In this document: positions 34,534 through 44,726 of the stretch, in pieces
Layout: every line of letters starts with the position of its first letter
Numbering within the stretch: position 1 is the stretch's first letter
Assembly: GCF_014229645.1 (NCBI RefSeq)
Contig: NZ_JAATOD010000001.1
Coordinates: forward strand, 434,001 to 498,000
Reading direction: 5' to 3'
Length of the DNA: 64,000 nucleotides
Source: Listeria swaminathanii
GTDB lineage: Bacteria; Bacillota; Bacilli; Lactobacillales; Listeriaceae
The notes under the pieces: model-generated
What the model saw: only the letters and a program-made list of their open reading frames with translations
The model's database searches: none
Told to the model about the DNA's origin: nothing
Translations under genes and position numbers: made by a program

Positions 34534-35412
34534 ATGATGCGAATTTCAACCAATCAACAAGCAAATTCAATAATTAACCAGTTGAACAATGTCTCGGGAA
34601 ATCTAGCTAAATACCAACTGCAAGTATCTTCTGGGAAAAAGTACGAATCTATGAGCGAGAACCCTGGTGCAACAGCGCAAATTTTATCCTATAATCATGT
34701 GCTAAGCCAGTTAAATCGAGAAAAAACAGACGTAACCGAAGCGAAATCGTTGCTTAATACGGCGGAAACTTCTCTTTCGTCCATGTCGACATCGATGAAC
34801 CGAGTAAACGCCTTAGTGCTTCAAGCAATCAATGGAACGAGCGATAAAAACAATATGTCACAGTCAGCTGAAGAAATTAAAGGTTTACTGGACGTTCTTG
34901 TTTCTGTTGCTAACGCAGAAGACGATGGCAGATACGTTTTTAGTGGCTCAAGTACAAGTGTGAAGCCATTTACAACAGATAAAACGACCGGTGAAATCAT
35001 CTATAACGGTACAACTGAAAATAAAAATTTCCGTGTAACAGATACGCTAGAAGTAGAAGTTTTCCATGATGGTAGCGTGATGACGGACGTTTTTAACAAC
35101 ATTCAAAAAATCGTCGACGCGATGAAAAGTGGCGATAAGGACGCTTTGTCTGCCTTACAAGAAACCAACAGCCAAAACATCGAAATTATCACGAATTCCA
35201 TGACCAATATCGGTGGACAAAAAAATGGTGTTTCCGCTTACGATAACGTACTTTCTAGCAAAATAACCGACTTTGCAGAGCGGAAATCCAATGTCGAAGA
35301 AGTCAATATGCCAGAAGCCGTAAGTAATTTAAATAAAACATCGATCGCATACCAAGCCGCACTACAATCCAGTGTGATGGTACAAAAATTAAGCATCCTA
35401 AATTATATGTGA
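34534..35412 (+). CDS. flgL: FlgL, hook-filament junction protein 3
   Basis: 292 aa (291 from the second ATG), flagellin-like at both ends: N-terminal RISTNQQANSIINQLNNV and C-terminal VEEVNMPEAVSNLNKTSIAY. It lies 8 nt after flgK with AGGAGG. Confidence 0.96.
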   Translation: MMRISTNQQANSIINQLNNVSGNLAKYQLQVSSGKKYESMSENPGATAQILSYNHVLSQLNREKTDVTEAKSLLNTAETSLSSMSTSMNRVNALVLQAINGTSDKNNMSQSAEEIKGLLDVLVSVANAEDDGRYVFSGSSTSVKPFTTDKTTGEIIYNGTTENKNFRVTDTLEVEVFHDGSVMTDVFNNIQKIVDAMKSGDKDALSALQETNSQNIEIITNSMTNIGGQKNGVSAYDNVLSSKITDFAERKSNVEEVNMPEAVSNLNKTSIAYQAALQSSVMVQKLSILNYM

Positions 35413-35423
35413 GGTGAAACCAA

Positions 35424-36713
35424 GTGGGAAGTTCGATTGCAAGCAGTTTAATGGACCCAACGCAATATTATTCGCAATTTATCAGTCTTCAAAAAGCCAG
35501 TTTAGAAAAGGCAAAAACGCCATATCAAAACCAAATTTCCAGCTATCAATCACGTATTGACCTGTATGCCAGTTTGAAAAACGCGTTATCTGAATCGCTG
35601 AAAACGATGAGTTCTTTCACTACCTACGAAAGTAAGACGAAACTCGCGACCTCTTCGAATGAAACAAGTTTTACCGTGTCCTCGACGAGTAGTTCCGTCA
35701 ACGGTAGCTATTCCATCGAAGTGCAAAACCTGGCAACTGCAGATACTTACAACAAAGCTGTACCTGATATCGAGGCGAAAATCGGCGTTAGTGGTACTAT
35801 CAAAATCAACGGCAAGGAAATCAAAATCGATGCAGACAGCTCGATGAAAAACGTGATGAATTCGATTAATAGCGCCGGCGCAAAAGTAAATATTTATACG
35901 CTAGGCGAAAATATGGTCGTAACTGCTGCAACCACTGGTGTCGAAAATAGTATTAAATTTGAAGGTGACTCGGCTGTCCTTGATGCACTTGGTTTAGTCC
36001 AAAATTCACCCGACCATTTAGCCGCAGAAGATGCCAAACTCCGCATCAATGGAGCAAACGTAACAAGCCCAACCAACAAAGTAACCAACTACATCCCAGG
36101 CGTGACAATCAACCTGAAAAAAGAAACTACTGGCGCTGAAAAACTAACTATCCAAGATCAAAGTGATGAAAAAGCAGCCAGCATGATTACTAGTTTTGTA
36201 AATACATACAACGCGCTAACAAGCACAATGAAAACCTACACGGGAAAAGGAACCATTTTACAAGCATCTGCTGCCGACCTTGAAGCAAATCGTGCGCTAA
36301 ACAACGTATTTCAACATAAAAAAGACGGAAATACATTATTCGATTTTGGCATAAGCGTTGATAAAGAAGGCGTGTTAAAAGTAGATGAAACCGCCATGAA
36401 AAAAATGGTAGCTGAAGACCCAACCGCCGTAGAAAGATTTTTCTTTGGCATTGGTGGAATCGGCGACGAACTATATCAATCTTTGAACAAAACATTTGGC
36501 TCGACTGGCTTTATCAGTGATGAAACGACCTCGATGACGAATGAAATCAATAAATTAACTCTAAAGCTAACTGATATTACTAGTCGGAACAACACACTTC
36601 TAACAAATATTACCGACCAGTACAACAAATGGCTCGAAATGATGCAAGCGATGCAAAGCGACGCCATGACGCTTGATGCTCTAATCGATGGCATGAACAG
36701 TTCTAATAAATAA
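35424..36713 (+). CDS. fliD: FliD, filament cap protein
   Basis: 429 aa with FliD features: N-terminal coiled coil ending in QNQISSYQSRIDLYASLK, a central beta-rich region, and a C-terminal coiled coil (residues about 360-425). The start is GTG at 35424 with GAGGTG upstream. It caps the growing filament. Confidence 0.95.
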   Translation: MGSSIASSLMDPTQYYSQFISLQKASLEKAKTPYQNQISSYQSRIDLYASLKNALSESLKTMSSFTTYESKTKLATSSNETSFTVSSTSSSVNGSYSIEVQNLATADTYNKAVPDIEAKIGVSGTIKINGKEIKIDADSSMKNVMNSINSAGAKVNIYTLGENMVVTAATTGVENSIKFEGDSAVLDALGLVQNSPDHLAAEDAKLRINGANVTSPTNKVTNYIPGVTINLKKETTGAEKLTIQDQSDEKAASMITSFVNTYNALTSTMKTYTGKGTILQASAADLEANRALNNVFQHKKDGNTLFDFGISVDKEGVLKVDETAMKKMVAEDPTAVERFFFGIGGIGDELYQSLNKTFGSTGFISDETTSMTNEINKLTLKLTDITSRNNTLLTNITDQYNKWLEMMQAMQSDAMTLDALIDGMNSSNK

Positions 36714-36731
36714 AAATGGTAGGTGAAAAAA

Positions 36732-37118
36732 ATGCAAGCTTGGAAACGATACACCCAAAATGAATTAAACACGAGCAACCCCATTAAAAACACCATTTAT
36801 ATATACGAACGCTGTATTATTGAATTTAAAAAATTAGACAAAGCACTCGCACAACTACATTTTTCGGAAGCAGATCTTATTCTCGATAAAATGGAAAAAA
36901 TCTTTGAAGAACTAAAATTACAACTAAATCCAGAAGCCGGACAAGAATTATACGACAATATTTTCGGCTTATACGAGTGGATTTCCGAACAAATTCGTCA
37001 AATGCAATTACTCAAACAACCAGTAAATATTGATACCATCATTCACGTCATCACGCAGCTCAAAGAAGGCTACGAGGGAGTGATGAAACATGAATCAAGC
37101 AAAGACACATTTGGCTGA
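36732..37118 (+). CDS. fliS: FliS, flagellin export chaperone
   Basis: 128 aa helical protein with the FliS pattern (YTQNELNTSNPIKNTIYIYE near residues 7-26, then LYEWISEQIRQ). ATG 36732 is used with AGGTG 6 nt before; a GTG at 36723 is in the same frame. It overlaps the next gene by 29 nt. Confidence 0.95.
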   Translation: MQAWKRYTQNELNTSNPIKNTIYIYERCIIEFKKLDKALAQLHFSEADLILDKMEKIFEELKLQLNPEAGQELYDNIFGLYEWISEQIRQMQLLKQPVNIDTIIHVITQLKEGYEGVMKHESSKDTFG

Positions 37119-37371
37119 ACTTAAAGCACTATTTCACTCAACGGGACAATTGAACGTTTCCCTCGAAGAATACCAAGCGAAACTAAATGAACTCCTAAAA
37201 AGCACAGAACATTTACCGAAAGAGACAAAAGAAGCCATTTTAAAAGAAACAAGAGAAGTGATAAATAAAGGTATTCTTTTCACCGAAAAACAATTAGAAT
37301 CCACTGAAAATGCCTTTTCCGAAAATAAAAGTCGCAATGCTGCCAACATGAATTATGCGAAATTTTTCTAA
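37090..37371 (+). CDS. FliT-like small helical protein (93 aa)
   Basis: All-helical 93-aa protein whose start lies inside the 3' end of fliS. FliT-type chaperones for FliD commonly follow fliS and have this size and shape; the sequence alone does not prove it. Confidence 0.6.
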   Translation: MNQAKTHLAELKALFHSTGQLNVSLEEYQAKLNELLKSTEHLPKETKEAILKETREVINKGILFTEKQLESTENAFSENKSRNAANMNYAKFF

Positions 37372-37391
37372 AAGAAAGAAGGAAATGACAA

Positions 37392-37793
37392 GTGGAAAAT
37401 TATACCACGCATATTGGCAATTACTTGAATTATCTCCAAACGGCCAACCAAGTAGTTTCGAGTAATATCGCGAATGCCAATACGCCGAATTTTAAAGCAA
37501 GTGAAGCGAGTTTTGAGGAATCATTCGGCGCGAGCTTGCGAGCATCTGGTCAAAGTAGCACCGAGTCTACCGGAAACTTAACGAAAACAAACACGAAACA
37601 TTTAGCCGGAACAAATACGGACGAAACAAACGCGAAAATCACCACCAAAAGCGGCTCCATCAACGAAGACGGCAACAATGTCAACGTCACTTCTGAAATG
37701 ATCAGCTTAACTAAAAATAATCAAATGTACGCGCTCGCTATCAGTGCACTCAACTATAACTCATCCATCAACACAGCAGCCCGTGGAAAGTAA
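37392..37793 (+). CDS. flgB: FlgB, proximal rod protein
   Basis: 133 aa with the rod motif VVSSNIANANTPNFKASE (about 22-39) and the C-terminal NNVNVTSEMISLTKNNQMYA. The start is GTG at 37392 with AGAAGGAA upstream. Confidence 0.96.
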   Translation: MENYTTHIGNYLNYLQTANQVVSSNIANANTPNFKASEASFEESFGASLRASGQSSTESTGNLTKTNTKHLAGTNTDETNAKITTKSGSINEDGNNVNVTSEMISLTKNNQMYALAISALNYNSSINTAARGK

Positions 37794-37804
37794 GGTGAAT
37801 AACC

Positions 37805-38215
37805 ATGTTTGAAGGAATAAACACAAGCGGCTCCGCGTTAAATGCTGCGAAACAATGGATGGAAGTGAGCTCCAATAATATTGCGAATGCTGATTCAAGC
37901 GCCGCGCCTGGCGAAACACCTTTCCTCAGAAAACGCGTCGTACTATCCGAAATTACGCCATTCGAAACAGCTCTAACAGGAACAAAAGGCGTCAAAGTAA
38001 GCGAAATCTCAAGCGACACCGGAAGCGTCAAGCGTGTCTATGATCCAACCCATCCAAATGCCAATGAAGCAGGTTACGTCAACTATGCAAATGTGGATAT
38101 GACAGCGGAAATGACCAATTTGATGGTAGGACAAAAAATGTACGCGGCAAACACTTCAGCCTTACAAGCGAACGAAAAAATGATGGAAAAAGATTTAGAA
38201 ATAGGCAGAGTATAA
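37805..38215 (+). CDS. flgC: FlgC, proximal rod protein
   Basis: 136 aa with VSSNNIANADSS (about 20-31) and a C-terminal VDMTAEMTNLMVGQKMYAAN; standard FlgC length and place after flgB. Confidence 0.97.
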   Translation: MFEGINTSGSALNAAKQWMEVSSNNIANADSSAAPGETPFLRKRVVLSEITPFETALTGTKGVKVSEISSDTGSVKRVYDPTHPNANEAGYVNYANVDMTAEMTNLMVGQKMYAANTSALQANEKMMEKDLEIGRV

Positions 38216-38231
38216 AGGAGTGTTTTAAGAA

Positions 38232-38528
38232 ATGGCAATTGAAAGTATTAATGCAGCAAGCGTCTTGCCCAAAGTAACGCTTGGTGAAACCGCGAAAACA
38301 GACAATGCGGCAGGTGCCGGAAATACCTTCACGCAAATGCTGGATAGTATGAGTGATACACAATCAAACGCGCAAAATTCCGTTTCAAGCCTTTTAACAA
38401 CAGGAGAAGGAAACGCAAGCGACGTACTCATTCAAATGAAAAAAGCAGAGTCAGAAATGAAAACTGCTGCGGTCATTCGTGATAATGTAATCGAAAGCTA
38501 CAAACAGCTTTTAAATATGCAAGTGTAG
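38232..38528 (+). CDS. fliE: FliE, MS ring-rod junction protein
   Basis: 98 aa helical protein with FTQMLDSMSDTQSNAQ and the C-terminal VIRDNVIESYKQLLNMQV typical of FliE. Confidence 0.95.
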   Translation: MAIESINAASVLPKVTLGETAKTDNAAGAGNTFTQMLDSMSDTQSNAQNSVSSLLTTGEGNASDVLIQMKKAESEMKTAAVIRDNVIESYKQLLNMQV

Positions 38529-38595
38529 CGGTTAGACTAGTCGGGGGAGTTTTAGTCAATCGTCCACACGAGAAAAATGGAGCGAAGTTTTTAAG

Positions 38596-40248
38596 ATGGC
38601 AAAAATAAAAACAATGTATTCGAAATTGAAGAATTGGCACAAAGGCGCGATTTTAGTCGGCCTTTTTGTCGTAGTCACGGTGTTATTACTCTACATGAAC
38701 ACGCCCAAAACAGAAGTTACTCTTTATAAAAATTTATCCGAAACAAGCCAACAACAAGTCACCGATCAATTAGCCAAAATGGGCGTTGATTATACCGTCG
38801 ACAAGAGCGGCAACATTTTAGTCGATGAAAAAGTGGAGACACTCGTTCGCGATAAATTCGCAGACCTAGGTATTCCATACACAGGCCAAGATGGCAATGA
38901 CATTTTGCTAAATAGTTCGCTAGGAGCCAGCGAAGAAGATAAAAAAATGCAAGAAAAAGTCGGCACAAAAGTCAATTTAGAAAAAGAAATCGTTCAAAGT
39001 TACGGAACGACCGTGGACAGCGCCTCCGTTCAGCTAACATTACCAGAATCGAGCTCGATTTTTGAAGAAGCAAGTCAAAAAGGGACAGCCGCAGTAACAC
39101 TAAAAACGAAAAACAACCAAACATTAACAAGCGAACAAGTTCTCGGTATCCAACGCACCGTCAGCGCAGCCGTACCAAACGTTGCTAGCGAAGACGTAGC
39201 GATTATCGATACGAAAAATGGCGTTATCTCAGAAGCAGACACATCCAAAGAAGAAGGCAGCTCGGCCTATAAAAATGAAGTCGACATCCAAAACGCCATC
39301 GGAAAAAATGTGAAAACAGACATTGAAGGCACACTTTCCAGCATTTTTGCCCTAGACAATTTCCGCGTGAATACCAATGTCACCGTTAATTTTGACGAAA
39401 TTAAACAAAATACCGAACATTATCCAAGCGACGGCAAAGTCCGTAGCAATCAAAAAGATACATCAACCGACACATCCAAAGGTTCCGCAAACACAACCGA
39501 ATCAGGCACCGCATCAAACGCTGATGTACCAAACTATACAGAACAAAACGGCGACGATACCAACACATACACAAGCGAAAAATCAAGCGAAACAACCAAC
39601 TACGAACTAGACTCCACTATTCAAGAAATCAAAAAACACCCAGCCCTAGCAAAAACAAATGTCGTAGTCTGGGTTGATCAAAATGCTTTAAATAAAAATG
39701 GCGTGGACATGGCAGAATTTACAAAAGCAATTGGTGTTTCAGCTGGATTAACGCCCAATATGACTACCGAAGAAGCGGGCGCGGACGGAGAAGCAGCAGC
39801 CGCACCAACGTTCGAAGGTACATTCCAAAACGGTGATGTCACCATCATGCCAATCCAATTTTTAGATAACCAAACACCAGTAGAGAAAGACACCACAGAA
39901 AAAGCAGCACCAGCAAGCAAAGCATGGATTTGGTGGCTCGCAGGAAGTCTACTATTTGCTATTATCGCAGCGGGAATTATCGCTTACATCATCTTCCTTA
40001 AACGTAAAGAACAACTAGAAGAAGCTTTAGAAGCAGAAGAACAAGACTTTATCCCAGCCGAAGAGGCGCTAGTTAATCCGGAAGAACATCCAGATTTCAA
40101 TTTCCAAACAGATGCATTCGATTTATCCGAACCAGAATTAAAAGCTCGCAAAGAAAGCTTGAAAAATAAACTCGGTGAAATGGCCAAAGAAGACCCAGGG
40201 CGCGCCGCAGCAGTCATCCAAAAATGGCTCAATGAAAGGCAGGAATAA
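38596..40248 (+). CDS. fliF: FliF, MS-ring protein
   Basis: 550 aa with an N-terminal TM helix (about 17-35), YscJ/FliF ring-building domains (about 40-210), a Ser/Thr-rich loop (about 280-335), and a second TM helix (about 442-465) before the cytosolic FliG-binding tail. It forms the base of the flagellar motor. Confidence 0.97.
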   Translation: MAKIKTMYSKLKNWHKGAILVGLFVVVTVLLLYMNTPKTEVTLYKNLSETSQQQVTDQLAKMGVDYTVDKSGNILVDEKVETLVRDKFADLGIPYTGQDGNDILLNSSLGASEEDKKMQEKVGTKVNLEKEIVQSYGTTVDSASVQLTLPESSSIFEEASQKGTAAVTLKTKNNQTLTSEQVLGIQRTVSAAVPNVASEDVAIIDTKNGVISEADTSKEEGSSAYKNEVDIQNAIGKNVKTDIEGTLSSIFALDNFRVNTNVTVNFDEIKQNTEHYPSDGKVRSNQKDTSTDTSKGSANTTESGTASNADVPNYTEQNGDDTNTYTSEKSSETTNYELDSTIQEIKKHPALAKTNVVVWVDQNALNKNGVDMAEFTKAIGVSAGLTPNMTTEEAGADGEAAAAPTFEGTFQNGDVTIMPIQFLDNQTPVEKDTTEKAAPASKAWIWWLAGSLLFAIIAAGIIAYIIFLKRKEQLEEALEAEEQDFIPAEEALVNPEEHPDFNFQTDAFDLSEPELKARKESLKNKLGEMAKEDPGRAAAVIQKWLNERQE

Positions 40249-40250
40249 CA

Positions 40251-41357
40251 ATGGCAGACACACTCAAAGAAACCTTAGAAGAAACAAACGCTGAATTAGA
40301 AACTGTTGAAGTAGAAGCAACAGAAGAAACAACAGCGACGCAAACCTATTCGGGTATTTCAAGACGTGAAAAAGCCGCACTTATTATTTGGAGCCTGGAT
40401 GAACAAATCGCGACTGAAGTAGTTGATTTGCTTCCCGATGCATCCAAACAACGCCTTGCCCGTGAAATGGCCAAAATGAAAGAAATGGACGGTAGCGCAG
40501 TAGAAGAAGCAACTAGAGAATTTTTAGGAGAACTAGAACTTCTGTCTGGTGGCATTGCCAAACTCGACCGCGAACACTTACAACGCCTGTTCCCAGATAT
40601 GACAACAGAAGAACTAAACCAACTGATTTACGGGGTAGAAGCAGAATCACGTATTGGCGAAACAGCGCTAGATATTTTACGCGAAATTGATGATGTTGAC
40701 TCCTTGTTTACAATTATTAGTGATGAATCGCCGCAAACAATTGCGATGATTGCTTCGTACATGAAACCAGAAGAAGCATCGAAACTACTAGCTTTACTGC
40801 CAGAAGAAAAAATGATCAACACAGTTATTGGCATCGCGAGCTTAGAACAATTTGATAGTGAAGTCATGCAAAACGTATCTAACTTACTAAGAATTAAGCT
40901 CGACACAATGTCGAACAGCTCACTGAACAAAACTGACGGCATAAAAAATGTTGCCAACATCCTAAACAACGTTACGCGCGGTTTGGAACGTACGATTTTC
41001 GAACATCTAGACGTCGAACAAGCCGAACTTTCCGAACGCATCAAAGAGAAAATGTTTATGTTTGAAGATATTATTCTGCTTGATAACATGACCTTGCAAC
41101 AAGTTCTGGCCGAAATTCAAGACAACAACAAAATCGCCCGAGCACTCAAAAACGAAAAAGAAGAACTCAAAGAAAAAATCCTTTCTTGCGTATCGAAAAA
41201 CCGTCGCGATATGATTACCGAAGAACTAGAAGTCCTTGGCCCAATCAGACTTTCCGATGTCGAGCAAGCCCAACAAGATATCGCCAATGTCGTTAAAAAT
41301 CTAGAAAAAGACGGCAAAATAGTTATCCAACGGGGGGAACAGGATGTCCTTATCTAA
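40251..41357 (+). CDS. fliG: FliG, motor switch/torque protein
   Basis: 368 aa, with an acidic extension (1-35), then the FliG N, middle and C domains; the C-terminal part contains MFMFEDIILLDNMTLQQVL and conserved charged torque helix residues. It starts 2 nt after fliF and overlaps fliH by 14 nt. Confidence 0.97.
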   Translation: MADTLKETLEETNAELETVEVEATEETTATQTYSGISRREKAALIIWSLDEQIATEVVDLLPDASKQRLAREMAKMKEMDGSAVEEATREFLGELELLSGGIAKLDREHLQRLFPDMTTEELNQLIYGVEAESRIGETALDILREIDDVDSLFTIISDESPQTIAMIASYMKPEEASKLLALLPEEKMINTVIGIASLEQFDSEVMQNVSNLLRIKLDTMSNSSLNKTDGIKNVANILNNVTRGLERTIFEHLDVEQAELSERIKEKMFMFEDIILLDNMTLQQVLAEIQDNNKIARALKNEKEELKEKILSCVSKNRRDMITEELEVLGPIRLSDVEQAQQDIANVVKNLEKDGKIVIQRGEQDVLI

Positions 41358-42036
41358 TCCACGAATCCCCAAAGGCAAAGTCACTTTATCTGATGTGAAA
41401 ATGGAATTATATTATTTAGACGATATAGAAGAAACCGAAGAAGTGGAATCACCATACTCAAAAGAACTCGAACAACTAGAAACGCATCAAAAAGAACTCG
41501 AAAAACACTTATCCGCCATCGAAATCGAGGAACAAAAACTAGCCCAAGAAAAAGCGACACTTGCAGCAGAACGCCAAGCTATCGAAGAATTAAAGCGCGC
41601 CGCAGCAGTCGAAATCGAAGCGCAAAAACAAGCATTTGAACAAGAAAAAACACAAATTTACCTAACAATCACCGACTTCCTTTGGGATGAAAGCATCGAT
41701 CTTGCAGAGAAAATTGTCCACCAAGCCATCGACACCCGCCAAATCGAAGTGTTACCAATGCTAACCGAAGTCATCGAAAAACTCCCAGTCGCTTTCGACA
41801 AATTAAACGTCACCACCCACCCAGAAACGTTAAAAGCCCTAAAAGAAGAAAACACCGGCACAAAATACGATTGGCTTTTAGAAAATATTCACTGGAACTT
41901 CGACATGCGACTGGATTACGGCGAATTTACCGTAGAAGAAGAAAAAGAATACTTCGACTACCGCATCACTGAAATTTTCCAAACATTACACAAACAAAAC
42001 GCCGAACGGAAAATTCTAGGGGGCGATAAACCGTGA
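41344..42036 (+). CDS. fliH: FliH, export ATPase regulator
   Basis: 230 aa with a long Glu/Gln/Lys-rich coiled coil (about 35-105) and a C-terminal domain, between fliG and fliI as expected. FliH binds and restrains the FliI ATPase. Its stop overlaps the fliI start. Confidence 0.9.
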   Translation: MSLSNPRIPKGKVTLSDVKMELYYLDDIEETEEVESPYSKELEQLETHQKELEKHLSAIEIEEQKLAQEKATLAAERQAIEELKRAAAVEIEAQKQAFEQEKTQIYLTITDFLWDESIDLAEKIVHQAIDTRQIEVLPMLTEVIEKLPVAFDKLNVTTHPETLKALKEENTGTKYDWLLENIHWNFDMRLDYGEFTVEEEKEYFDYRITEIFQTLHKQNAERKILGGDKP

Positions 42037-43334
42037 GCTGGTCGCCAAAAACCGAAGCTTGGCAAGAACTAAAAAACACCGTCCCATACATCCAAAAAGG
42101 AAAAATCCACACAGTCCAAGAACAAGTATATATTTCCAAAGGCCCCCAAGTGAAAATTGGCGATACTGTCATGGTCGGTGAAAACAAAGTGCTCTGCGAA
42201 GTAATCTCCATTGAAAAAGAAAACAACATGCTGCTGCCATTTAATCAAAGTGATAAAGTAGCATATGGCGACTGGGTATACGTGACCGATACGAAAATCA
42301 CTATCCCAGCCGACGAATTTCTCCTTGGAAAAGTTCTCAACGCATCCGGCGATATTTTAAACGAAGAAGCAGGCACGGCTAAATTTAAACAAAAAATGCC
42401 ACTCGAAGCGCCGCCCATCCATGCTTTTAGCCGAGCAGAAATTACCGACACACTCGAAACTGGCATCAAAGCAATCGACGGAATGTTAACAATCGGCATC
42501 GGCCAAAAAATCGGTATTTTCGCCGGTTCAGGTGTTGGGAAATCTACCTTGCTTGGAATGATTGCTCGTAATGCCAAAGCTGATATAAACGTAATCGGCT
42601 TAGTCGGCGAGCGTGGTCGGGAAGTAAAAGATTTCTTGCGCAAAGACCTCGGGGAAGAAGGATTGCGTAAAAGCGTGATTGTTGCCGCCACATCAGACGA
42701 AAGCCACCTTATGCAACTGCGCGCCGCCAAACTAGCCACTTCGATTGCCGAACATTTCCGCGACCAAGGAAAAACTGTCCTTTTAATGATGGATTCCGTC
42801 ACTCGTTTTGCCGATGCAAGAAGAAGTGTCGATATCGCCGTCAAAGATTTACCCATCGGCGGAAAAACCTTACTCATGGAATCGTACATGAAAAAACTAC
42901 TCGAACGTTCTGGTAAAACGCAAAATGGTTCGATAACTGGGATTTATACCGTACTCGTAGACGGAGATGACATGAATGGTCCAGTACCCGATTTAGCGCG
43001 GGGGATTTTAGATGGGCACATCGTTTTAACCCGTGAACTGGCCACGAAAAATCACTATCCAGCCATCGATGTCCTCGGCTCCGTTAGCCGTGTGATGGAA
43101 GAAATCGTCCCAGAAAGCCAGTGGAAAACAGCGTCAAAAATTCGCGAATGGATGAGTATTTACCAAGAAAACGAACTGTATTTCAAACTAGGAACAATCG
43201 AGCAAACAAGTGATAATGCCGCCATTTTTACAAGTAAAGAGAAGTCTTATTTTATCCACCAATTTTTAAAACAGTTGCGGGATGAAAATGTCACGCTTGA
43301 GGAAACAAGTAAAATTATGGAAACGTTAGTATAA
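42033..43334 (+). CDS. fliI: FliI, flagellar export ATPase
   Basis: 433 aa F1-like ATPase: Walker A GSGVGKSTLLG (about 167-177), GERGREVKDFL, Walker B VLLMMDSVTRFADARR. GTG start at 42033, overlapping fliH by 4 nt. Confidence 0.97.
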   Translation: MSWSPKTEAWQELKNTVPYIQKGKIHTVQEQVYISKGPQVKIGDTVMVGENKVLCEVISIEKENNMLLPFNQSDKVAYGDWVYVTDTKITIPADEFLLGKVLNASGDILNEEAGTAKFKQKMPLEAPPIHAFSRAEITDTLETGIKAIDGMLTIGIGQKIGIFAGSGVGKSTLLGMIARNAKADINVIGLVGERGREVKDFLRKDLGEEGLRKSVIVAATSDESHLMQLRAAKLATSIAEHFRDQGKTVLLMMDSVTRFADARRSVDIAVKDLPIGGKTLLMESYMKKLLERSGKTQNGSITGIYTVLVDGDDMNGPVPDLARGILDGHIVLTRELATKNHYPAIDVLGSVSRVMEEIVPESQWKTASKIREWMSIYQENELYFKLGTIEQTSDNAAIFTSKEKSYFIHQFLKQLRDENVTLEETSKIMETLV

Positions 43335-43350
43335 CAAAGGAGTGCCGTGG

Positions 43351-44010
43351 ATGAATCCAGTAGAACAAGTAATGAGTGCTAGACAAGCCGAGTTTCAAAG
43401 CGCGTTCGAAGCAGTGAAACAATCGGCCACTACGTTTGAAACCAAATTAAACGAACGCTTAAACGCCAGCACTCAAGCCAAAACAACTAGCGTACAAACA
43501 GTCACCGACGCCGAACTAGCCCGCGCCCGAGAAGCGTATGAAGCGTTAATCAATAAATCCGAAACCAGTTCCACAGCAACCACATCAAGCACGACACAGG
43601 CAACACCAACTGGCGAGCTAACCAACTGGAACAACTACCAAATCAAACCAATCAGCGCTGAAAACGAAGGGAAATATAGCGATTTAATCAAAACAGCAGC
43701 AGCCAAATACGGCGTCCCAGAAGCGCTGATTAAACGCGTCATCCAAGTAGAATCCAACTATAACCCGAATGTTGTATCGAGCGCTGGCGCAACCGGCTTA
43801 ATGCAACTAATGTCAGGATCCAACCGCACCGACCCAGCTACCAATATTGATGCTGGAACAAAAGAGCTTGCAGGCTACATCAAAAAATACGATGGCGACC
43901 TAAAACTAGCTTTAGCAGCCTATAACGCCGGACCAGGAAATGTCCGCAAATACGGCGGCGTTCCACCATTCAAAGAAACACAAAATTATTTAAAGAAAAT
44001 TATCGGGTAA
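43351..44010 (+). CDS. Flagellar-cluster lytic transglycosylase (SLT domain)
   Basis: 219 aa: an N-terminal region without a clear signal peptide, and a C-terminal SLT domain (about 108-219) with the catalytic Glu in RVIQVESNYNP, followed by GATGLMQLM and LALAAYNAGPGNVRKYG. It probably opens peptidoglycan for the rod. Without a signal peptide it would have to leave by the flagellar export system. ATG 43351 is used with AAGGAG upstream; a GTG lies at 43342 in frame. Confidence 0.9.
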   Translation: MNPVEQVMSARQAEFQSAFEAVKQSATTFETKLNERLNASTQAKTTSVQTVTDAELARAREAYEALINKSETSSTATTSSTTQATPTGELTNWNNYQIKPISAENEGKYSDLIKTAAAKYGVPEALIKRVIQVESNYNPNVVSSAGATGLMQLMSGSNRTDPATNIDAGTKELAGYIKKYDGDLKLALAAYNAGPGNVRKYGGVPPFKETQNYLKKIIG

Positions 44011-44023
44011 GGGAGAATAAATC

Positions 44024-44668
44024 ATGGGAAACTGGCAACAAAAGTGGGAATCATGGCGCGATATGACAACAGCGATGCAACAAGAAATCAAAATCGAAGC
44101 CGCTGAAAAAGTAACTTCCTACATAAAAAACGACCAATTTGAAGAAGCAATTAACGTTATCAGACAAACCGAAAATCTCCTAAACGAACTTGACTTTGAA
44201 ACGAAAATGAACCGCGTCGAAGAACAACTCCAAGCCTTCACATCCGACCAAGAAGCAGCTAAATCATTCGAAGCAAGCCAACTTCAAAACCTAGAAAAAC
44301 CAACTACAAAAGCAAGCTTCGACCTTTCAAACGTGAAATCAGAAGCAATCAACCAATTCACCAAACGCGATTTCAATCTAGTAGACTCACACGACACCCA
44401 CATGCAATTTCTCAAAGGCAACCGCAATTTTTACATGGACATTTTCAACCCCGAAGAAAGCGAAGAACACCATTACGCCAACCTCGATGAAAAATGCCAG
44501 TACAAAAACATCGGCTTCATTTGCCAAAACGACGCAGCAGCCGAAATCGCAACGAACCTAACAAACGAATGGCTTGAAACACTAGAAGCTCCCAAAAAGA
44601 AATTTTTAACAGTCAACATCGCTAATTTAACCGCAATGAAACAAAACCCAGAAGTACTTTTTCAGTAA
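44024..44668 (+). CDS. Hypothetical protein at the end of the motility cluster (214 aa)
   Basis: A soluble protein rich in Glu, Asn and Lys, with no TM or signal peptide and a helical first half. It is the last gene of the operon, followed by a strong terminator. I do not recognise the family; the position is conserved in Listeria (lmo0718 position). Confidence 0.75.
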   Translation: MGNWQQKWESWRDMTTAMQQEIKIEAAEKVTSYIKNDQFEEAINVIRQTENLLNELDFETKMNRVEEQLQAFTSDQEAAKSFEASQLQNLEKPTTKASFDLSNVKSEAINQFTKRDFNLVDSHDTHMQFLKGNRNFYMDIFNPEESEEHHYANLDEKCQYKNIGFICQNDAAAEIATNLTNEWLETLEAPKKKFLTVNIANLTAMKQNPEVLFQ

Positions 44669-44670
44669 AC

Positions 44671-44710
44671 AAAAAGAGAGGCGCTACGATGCGTCTCTCT
44701 TTTTATTTTA
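44671..44710 (+). terminator. Terminator of the last motility operon
   Basis: AAAAAGAGAGGCGC (44671-44684) pairs with GCGTCTCTCTTTTT (44691-44704) with one G-U pair, then a T-rich tail. Confidence 0.9.
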
Positions 44711-44726
44711 TGAAGCTAACTTTGCG

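Noticed and set aside
42245..42889. A 214-aa minus-strand ORF inside fliI.
   Set aside because: Shadow of a well conserved ATPase gene on the other strand; no independent signals.
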